Shown piece after piece: positions 1 through 5,278 of a DNA stretch of 5,278 bases; position 1 is the first letter of the stretch; every line of letters begins with the position of its first letter. Source of the stretch: an uncultured Ruminococcus sp. (GTDB taxonomy: Bacteria > Bacillota_A > Clostridia > Oscillospirales > Ruminococcaceae); assembly GCA_902782875.1 (NCBI GenBank), contig CACZPE010000180.1, positions 1-5,278 of the forward strand, written 5' to 3'. Made by a program: the position numbers and the translations under genes. Below the pieces are notes generated by a model. That model worked only from the letters and a program-made list of their open reading frames with translations, was not told where the DNA came from and did no database searches.

Positions 1-1044
1 GAAGCCCATTTCCATGGCGGCGTTGAGAGTTACGGTAAGCTCGGTGGGGTGATGGCCGTAGTCGTCGCATACTGTGATGCCGTTTACCTCGCCGTATTTG
101 TCAAATCTGCGCTTAGCCCCCCTGAAGGAGTCAAGACCTGCAGCGATCTCTTCTGCCGATGCTCCCGACATATATGCTGCAGCGGTTGCACCCACGGCGT
201 TGAGTACATTGTGTATACCGGGGATATTGAGCCTTGCATGGGTGAAGAATTCGCCCTTGTGATATATGTCAAACTCGGTCAGAAGTCCGTTTTTATGCTC
301 CACATTGTCGGCATACCATTCGTTTTCGTGTGAATAGCCGAAAGTGACTGCGGGAACGGATATCTGCGATACCGCCTTCATGGTATTTGCATCATCGCCG
401 TTAGCTATGATCTTCTTGGCCATATTTCCGAATCTTACGAAGGATGCTATAACATTGTCGAGGGTGCCGAAATAATCGAGATGGTCTGCGTCGATATTGT
501 TTATCAGCGCAATATCGGGATAGAGCTTCAGAAAATGGTCGGAGAACTCGCAGGCTTCACATACCATTGTGTCCGAAGTGCCGATGCATCCGCTTCCGCC
601 GATTATGGGAAGCTTTCCGCCGATATATGCGGTTATATCCTTTCCCGACTGCTTGAGTATCTGTGTGATCATGGATGTGACGGTGGTCTTGCCGTGAGTA
701 CCGCTTACACATACCGCATTGTCGAACCATGATGTGACGATGCCGAGAAGCTCAGCTCTTTCAAGCATAGGCACGCCGCTTTCCTTTGAAGCGATGAGCT
801 CGGGATTGTCTGCCATAATGGCGGAGGTGTATACGATAAGGTCAGCACCTTTGATATTCTCTGCTCTCTGGCCGATATGCACCTCTATGCCCATGCTGCG
901 CACGGCTTCCACCGTTTCGGTCTGGTTATTGTCAGAGCCTGTTACAAAATAGCCCTTGGAATGGAGCATCTGAGCGAGCGGATACATGCCGCTGCCGCCG
1001 ATGCCTATCATATGTATATGCTTTTTACCTTCAAGGATATCCAT
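1..1044 (-). CDS. murC: UDP-N-acetylmuramate--L-alanine ligase MurC (C-terminus cut by window edge)
   Basis: MurC is the cytoplasmic ATP-dependent ligase that adds L-alanine to UDP-N-acetylmuramic acid, the first peptide step of peptidoglycan precursor synthesis. The reverse strand is open for 348 codons from ATG at 1044 to the window edge; full family length is about 455-470, so roughly 110 C-terminal residues are missing. The N-terminal UDP-binding domain starts with the Gly-rich loop GIGGSGM (residues 14-20). The central ATPase domain has the P-loop SGTHGKTT (114-121), the acidic segment EACEFSD (163-169) and NIDADHLDYFG (183-193), the Mur-ligase His/Asp region. GAKRRF (309-314) and DDYGHHPTE (327-335) mark the start of the C-terminal domain; the last motif is highly diagnostic of MurC. 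The start codon overlaps the stop of the Nudix gene by one base (TGATG), with AAAGGTGA six bases upstream, so translation is probably coupled. All catalytic motifs visible are intact. Confidence 0.97.
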   Translation of the reverse strand, partial: MDILEGKKHIHMIGIGGSGMYPLAQMLHSKGYFVTGSDNNQTETVEAVRSMGIEVHIGQRAENIKGADLIVYTSAIMADNPELIASKESGVPMLERAELLGIVTSWFDNAVCVSGTHGKTTVTSMITQILKQSGKDITAYIGGKLPIIGGSGCIGTSDTMVCEACEFSDHFLKLYPDIALINNIDADHLDYFGTLDNVIASFVRFGNMAKKIIANGDDANTMKAVSQISVPAVTFGYSHENEWYADNVEHKNGLLTEFDIYHKGEFFTHARLNIPGIHNVLNAVGATAAAYMSGASAEEIAAGLDSFRGAKRRFDKYGEVNGITVCDDYGHHPTELTVTLNAAMEMGF

Positions 1045-1595
1045 CAGTTATCACCTTTCTCACTGTCAAGGATCAGCTTTGTCCTGAGTACAGCTATCTG
1101 AGTCTTTGCATCGGGGAGCTCCCCGTTCATTACCATACGTACCGCTTCATCAAGAGGGATCTTTATCACATCGAGAAATTCTCCCTCGTCAAGGTGCGAT
1201 TTGCCGAAAACAAGATCACGCGCAAGATACATATGTATCTTTTCGGTGAGATATGCCACGGAAGGGTAGCATACCCCGAGATAATCAAATCTTCCGCAGG
1301 ATGCGCCTGTTTCCTCCGAAAGCTCTCTCAGTGCTGCGCTGCGGTGGTCTTCGCCCGGCTCGAGCTTGCCGGCGGGTATCTCTGTCAGTGGACCGCCGAA
1401 GGCATATCTGAACTGCTTTACCATAATGATCTCATTATCATCGGTAAGCGGTACTACACACACGCCTCCCGAGTGTATAACAAGCTCTCTGCCGACTACA
1501 GTGCCGTTGTCGAGCTGTGCCTTGTCCTTTCTTACAGTGACTATGCGTCCTTCAAAGACGGTTTCCTTTTCAATGGTCGTTTCGTTCTGATACAT
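1044..1595 (-). CDS. Nudix hydrolase, ADP-ribose pyrophosphatase (NudF-like)
   Basis: This is a predicted cytoplasmic Nudix pyrophosphatase of 183 aa. It shows a complete Nudix box, GX5EX7REUXEEXGU, at residues 76-98 (G76, E82, R90-E91, E94-E95, G97), which binds the catalytic Mg2+. KQFRYA (60-65), EIPAGKLEPGE (72-82) and a proline about 14 residues after the box (P111) are the usual surroundings of ADP-ribose pyrophosphatases, so cleavage of ADP-ribose to AMP and ribose-5-phosphate is the best guess; substrate choice among Nudix enzymes is only suggested by such motifs. A longer reading frame from TTG at 1616 exists, but ATG at 1595 is preferred because GAAGGAG lies 8 nt upstream and the TTG start would lie inside the transporter gene. 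It begins 13 nt after the transporter stop and overlaps murC by one base, so it is probably co-transcribed with both. A housekeeping role in nucleotide clean-up is likely; no direct link to wall synthesis is evident. Confidence 0.93.
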   Translation of the reverse strand: MYQNETTIEKETVFEGRIVTVRKDKAQLDNGTVVGRELVIHSGGVCVVPLTDDNEIIMVKQFRYAFGGPLTEIPAGKLEPGEDHRSAALRELSEETGASCGRFDYLGVCYPSVAYLTEKIHMYLARDLVFGKSHLDEGEFLDVIKIPLDEAVRMVMNGELPDAKTQIAVLRTKLILDSEKGDN

Positions 1596-1603
1596 GGGAA
1601 AAG

Positions 1604-1610
1604 CTCCTTC
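1604..1610 (-). promoter_or_regulatory. Ribosome binding site of the Nudix gene, overlapping the transporter stop
   Basis: Read on the minus strand, GAAGGAG begins inside the transporter stop codon (TGAAGGAG) and stands 8 nt before ATG at 1595. It decides the start of the Nudix gene against the upstream TTG at 1616, and its overlap with the preceding stop suggests translational coupling. Confidence 0.85.
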
Positions 1611-2715
1611 AGGCAAGCAGTACGAAATGTGCGAACGGATAAAGCACGGCGAGGAATATGAGATTTATCCCCGTGAAGCAGAGTATGTATTTCTTTGTGT
1701 CCGCATTTTCGGATGCCGCATATATTTTAAGTGAGATAAGACTTGCGAGGGAGGATATCAGCGTGCCGAGAGAGGCAATGTTGGTGCCGATGAGTATCGC
1801 ACGGTAGTTGTCGGAGAATTCCGACAGCATGACAGTAGCGGGTACATTGGTTATTACCTGGCTGAGTATCACCGTAGCCGCAAGCTCATGGCCTGTTATC
1901 AGCTGGCGTATCGCCTGTGATATTTCGGGTATATTCCTGATATTGCCTGTGAATATGAAAATAAATGCGAATGTAAGAAGAAGTCCGTAGTCAATCTTTT
2001 TATAGAGATACGGCTCTGTGATGGCTATTACCACACATACGGAAGCAAATGCGGTTATGGAGTCAAGCAGATCGAATACCGCAAGCAGGCACAGCACGAA
2101 AAGTATGGCATAGAGCACAAGAAAGCGCTTGTTCTCTATAATAGTCTTCTTTTCCATACTTATGCTTATCTTATCGGGCTTTACAAAAATACAGCAGATA
2201 AGCAGCATCACAAGACTTATCCCGACTACAGGGCCTGTGAGCGAGAGAAATCTTATGATATCCATGGATGACTTTGTGAATATATACAGGTTGTTCGGGT
2301 TGCCTACAGGGGTAAAGGCGCCGCCCATATTTGCAGCGACCGTCTCAAGTGCTATCACGAATATGGGTGAATGCTTTGTCTGTCTGTATACCATAACGGT
2401 AAACGGCACAAAGGTGATGAGAGCCACATCGTTTGTTACAAGCATCGACAGGAAGAATACCGTCAGCACCAGACAGAATGTCAGTCTGCGCATATTCCCC
2501 GAGAAGCGTATAAGCATCTCGGCCAGTCTGTCAAATACCTTGTTGTGGGTAAATCCCGCAACTACCGCCATCAGTCCGAAAAGAACGGAGAGCATATCCG
2601 TATCTATATATTTCAGATAGTCCGTCACAGGCACGAACAGCATTGACACAGCGGCCGCTGCAAATGAGATGAGAACGACCGCATTCTTTTTTATATATGA
2701 TCTTATATTGTTCAT
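1609..2715 (-). CDS. ArsB/CitMHS-type (SLC13-like) membrane transporter
   Basis: This is an integral membrane protein of 368 aa from the ion transporter superfamily that includes ArsB, NhaD, CitMHS and SLC13. About 10-11 hydrophobic segments are visible, roughly at 11-30, 40-55, 78-92, 97-110, 118-136, 152-178, 197-234 (two), 243-258, 274-296, 306-330 and 342-366. The two halves carry the re-entrant-loop signatures typical of the superfamily: TNDVAL (94-99) with GNPNN (138-142), and SQVITNVPAT (285-294) with a G-T-N-x5-L-x4-S-L-A-S-L stretch at 310-328, reminiscent of the ArsB GSLATLLW region. It is somewhat shorter than the usual 400-450 aa. Substrate cannot be read from sequence: a dicarboxylate or citrate, arsenite or sodium/proton exchange are all possible. 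No arsR or arsC lies nearby, which argues weakly against arsenite. ATG at 2715 has GAGG four bases upstream; the preceding gene ends 33 nt away. Confidence 0.88.
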   Translation of the reverse strand: MNNIRSYIKKNAVVLISFAAAAVSMLFVPVTDYLKYIDTDMLSVLFGLMAVVAGFTHNKVFDRLAEMLIRFSGNMRRLTFCLVLTVFFLSMLVTNDVALITFVPFTVMVYRQTKHSPIFVIALETVAANMGGAFTPVGNPNNLYIFTKSSMDIIRFLSLTGPVVGISLVMLLICCIFVKPDKISISMEKKTIIENKRFLVLYAILFVLCLLAVFDLLDSITAFASVCVVIAITEPYLYKKIDYGLLLTFAFIFIFTGNIRNIPEISQAIRQLITGHELAATVILSQVITNVPATVMLSEFSDNYRAILIGTNIASLGTLISSLASLISLKIYAASENADTKKYILCFTGINLIFLAVLYPFAHFVLLA

Positions 2716-2748
2716 TTTACCTCATTCTTTACAGGGGCAGCTGTTTTG

Positions 2749-3201
2749 TCATTCACGGAAGATTGCGTCAAAGGCTTCAGAGGCACTGCTGCCCCCGCAT
2801 ACCGCCTTTATGGCGGGAGTAAATCTGTTGAGCGTGAAGCAGGGGAGATATACGCTCTCCCTTACGGTACCTGCGGATACATCGGCGTATGATGCGGAAT
2901 ATCGGCAGCAGATGCGTCCGTTTTCATCAAGGCTCATGCACCCGAAGGGGGAGTTGTAGTTTATCAGATTCAGCAGCTTCAGAAGCTCTGTCTGTATAGC
3001 ATCCTGATCGGTGTCTGCGGGCAGATATGCATCAAGGGTATAGTATTCACTGTAGAAGTGTATGAACATATCAGCCTTTTCGTATATATTGTTAAGGGGA
3101 GCGCAGACATATATCTCATCTGCTCCCGGGCTTATCTGCGGAGAGAATTCCAGCTCGGCGAAAAGTCTCACCATCTCATCGAATATCGTTTTTGATTCCA
3201 T
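2749..3201 (-). CDS. Small cytoplasmic protein, YbjN-like fold (function unknown)
   Basis: This 150-aa protein has no signal peptide or membrane segment, so it should be cytoplasmic. Its layout resembles the YbjN / type III secretion chaperone-like fold: an N-terminal helix (about 5-18), a strand-rich middle (29-60), a helix at about 66-80 (I-Q-T-E-L-L-K-L-L-N), then N-Y-N-S-P-F-G-C-M-S-L-D-E-N-G-R-I-C-C-R (81-100), the N...G...D.NG.i..r pattern common in that group, and a C-terminal helix after 122. I assign this by pattern only. Six cysteines (33, 88, 98, 99, 121, 135) are notable for 150 residues but do not form a CxxC metal motif. The start ATG at 3201 has AGGTG five bases upstream, and that site overlaps the TAG stop of the lipoprotein gene, so the two are probably translated as a coupled pair. 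YbjN-family proteins are often regulators or chaperone-like partners; a role with the lipoprotein is inference from context. Confidence 0.75.
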   Translation of the reverse strand: MESKTIFDEMVRLFAELEFSPQISPGADEIYVCAPLNNIYEKADMFIHFYSEYYTLDAYLPADTDQDAIQTELLKLLNLINYNSPFGCMSLDENGRICCRYSASYADVSAGTVRESVYLPCFTLNRFTPAIKAVCGGSSASEAFDAIFRE

Positions 3202-3209
3202 ATCTGCAC

Positions 3210-3824
3210 CTACTGTAATGTGATCTGAAGTATATCTACGGGGAAATCCTCGCCCTCAAGCGATTCAAGATAGGTCCTTACTTCTCTCGGGTCGCCGCCT
3301 GCAAGCTCGATGGCCGCCTTGTTGCTCGGCACATCCACATATGCCTGGGTCACTTCGAATTTATCCGAAAGCAGCCTCTTTGCGTCGTTTGCTATGCCCT
3401 GGAGCTCGTTGAAGGAGTGGTTCACCTTTTTGTATGTTATACAGGTGTAATCACCGAGGAGCCCGGTATAGAAATCAGAGGGCTCATCGGTGGTGAGGCA
3501 TACGTAAAGCTTGCCGAAATAGCTGTATACTCCCGCGTAGTCATCGGGAGCGGTCTGGCCGCCCTCGGCATTGGTAAAGGATGCATCAAGACGTGCATAT
3601 GCATTTTCGGGCGTGTCCTCGAATTCTGGGAGTACGGGTACATATTCCGTAGTAGTTTCGGTAGTCGTCTCTGATGTCGTTTCGCTCACTGTCGTTACAG
3701 TCGTTGTCGTTTCCACTGCGGTCGTCTGGGATGATTCCGGCACGGGCAGTGTATCAGCAGGCTGCGTACCGCCTGCACAGCCGCACAGAAGTATAGCTAA
3801 TGCGGCAATGATAGTTTTCTTCAT
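3210..3824 (-). CDS. Thr-rich surface lipoprotein, function unknown
   Basis: This is a predicted secreted, lipid-anchored protein of 204 aa. The N-terminus is a lipoprotein signal: MKK, a hydrophobic core (4-13) and lipobox L-C-G-C with the lipidated cysteine at 16. A Ser/Thr/Glu linker follows (about 31-60, many ETT and TTT units), the sort of stalk that holds a domain away from the membrane and may be O-glycosylated. The outer domain (66-204) contains DDYAGVYSYFGKLYVCL (94-110), NHSFNEL (135-141) and YVDVPSNKAAIEL (162-174). That order (Y-A-G-x-Y...L-x-V-x-L, S-x-N-E-L, V-D-x-x-x-N-x-x-x-I-x-L) recalls pro-domain-like modules of secreted serine proteases, but no protease domain is present; this is a weak inference. 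The start at 3824 is chosen because the predicted promoter lies at 3873-3901, making the in-frame ATG at 3896 untranscribed, and because it gives a proper signal peptide. The SD is weak (GGA, 6 nt away). It heads the five-gene minus-strand operon. Confidence 0.88.
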   Translation of the reverse strand: MKKTIIAALAILLCGCAGGTQPADTLPVPESSQTTAVETTTTVTTVSETTSETTTETTTEYVPVLPEFEDTPENAYARLDASFTNAEGGQTAPDDYAGVYSYFGKLYVCLTTDEPSDFYTGLLGDYTCITYKKVNHSFNELQGIANDAKRLLSDKFEVTQAYVDVPSNKAAIELAGGDPREVRTYLESLEGEDFPVDILQITLQ

Positions 3825-3845
3825 AAATTTTCCACACTTTCTCAC

Positions 3846-3861
3846 GCTGACATCTGTCAGC
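3846..3861. promoter_or_regulatory. 16-bp palindrome, possible operator in the lipoprotein operon leader
   Basis: GCTGACA-tc-TGTCAGC is a perfect inverted repeat with 7-bp arms and a 2-bp centre. It lies just downstream of the -10 box of the minus-strand promoter, at about +5 to +20 of the predicted transcript, a usual place for a repressor site. In RNA it could form a 6-bp hairpin with a 4-nt loop near the 5' end. It lacks a T-run, so it is not a terminator. The binding protein is unknown. Confidence 0.6.
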
Positions 3862-3872
3862 AATACCTTTTT

Positions 3873-3901
3873 ATTATACCATAGAGCAGGTTTCAAGTCA
3901 A
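3873..3901 (-). promoter_or_regulatory. Sigma-A-type promoter of the lipoprotein-to-murC operon
   Basis: On the minus strand, -35 TTGACT (3901-3896), a 17-bp spacer and -10 TATAAT (3878-3873) are seen, with TGG directly before the -10 giving an extended -10 (TGnTATAAT). The transcript should start near 3866, leaving a leader of about 42 nt before the lipoprotein ATG. Only one -35 base departs from consensus, so basal strength should be high unless repressed. Confidence 0.88.
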
Positions 3902-3906
3902 TAGAC

Positions 3907-3910
<4 letters not shown>
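3893..3910. promoter_or_regulatory. Inverted repeat spanning the two divergent -35 boxes
   Basis: TCAAGTC-aata-GACTTGA is a perfect inverted repeat with 7-bp arms and a 4-bp centre. It covers the whole minus-strand -35 and the first four bases of the plus-strand -35. A protein bound here would block both promoters. Part of the symmetry follows automatically from two facing TTGAC-like hexamers, so a regulatory role is only a possibility. Confidence 0.45.
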
Positions 3911-5273
<1,363 letters not shown>

Positions 5274-5278
5274 TCGGA

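Noticed and set aside
1596..1616. TTG start of the Nudix gene overlapping the transporter gene
   Set aside because: The extra seven residues are not family-like, and the strong SD at 1604-1610 serves ATG at 1595.
1194..1661. Open frame on the plus strand opposite the Nudix and transporter genes
   Set aside because: It has no family motif and is fully antisense to two well-supported genes; it is a by-product of their codon pattern.
2129..2620. Open frame on the plus strand opposite the transporter
   Set aside because: It mirrors hydrophobic codons of the real gene, with no ribosome binding site and no recognisable domain.
2716..2748. Possible terminator between the YbjN-like gene and the transporter
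   Set aside because: The only hairpin (ACAG...CTGT) has 4-bp arms and no following T-run on the minus strand.
3825..3896. N-terminal extension of the lipoprotein by 24 residues from ATG at 3896
   Set aside because: It would read through the -10 promoter element and place charged residues ahead of a complete lipoprotein signal peptide.

Overview
The window reads as chromosomal DNA from a Gram-positive clostridial anaerobe, most like Ruminococcus or a related Oscillospiraceae genus. This rests on strong GGAG-type ribosome binding sites, near-consensus sigma-A promoters, heavy use of ATA (Ile) and AGA/AGG (Arg) codons, a lipoprotein with a Thr-rich stalk, and an Obg GTPase carrying the C-terminal OCT domain. 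The genus is an inference from style; no marker for it lies in the window.

Layout: a 171-bp divergent regulatory region (3825-3995) separates two transcription units. To the left, on the minus strand, runs a tightly packed set of five genes in transcription order: a surface lipoprotein (3824-3210), a small cytoplasmic YbjN-like protein (3201-2749), an ArsB/CitMHS-type ion or organic-anion transporter (2715-1609), an ADP-ribose pyrophosphatase-type Nudix hydrolase (1595-1044), and murC (from 1044, running off the left edge). The gaps are 8, 33 and 13 nt, followed by a 1-nt TGATG overlap. No terminator is visible between the genes, so they probably form one operon. To the right, on the plus strand, is obgE/cgtA (3996-5273), which has its own promoter and ends 5 bases before the window edge.

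The most striking non-coding feature is the divergent promoter pair. Each side has an essentially perfect -35/17-bp/-10 arrangement with an extended -10 TG. The two -35 boxes are only 5 bp apart and lie across a perfect 7-bp inverted repeat. A 16-bp near-palindrome sits just inside the predicted start of the lipoprotein operon, and a smaller one sits in the obg leader. These are plausible operators.

Functionally the window combines housekeeping genes (cell-wall precursor synthesis by MurC, ribosome assembly and stress control by Obg, nucleotide clean-up by the Nudix enzyme) with a less well understood membrane and surface module (lipoprotein, YbjN-like protein, transporter). I see no mobile element, CRISPR array, tRNA or rRNA. 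No clearly new defence or biosynthetic system is evident. The best candidates for something undescribed are the lipoprotein/YbjN-like pair and the palindromes that may control it.
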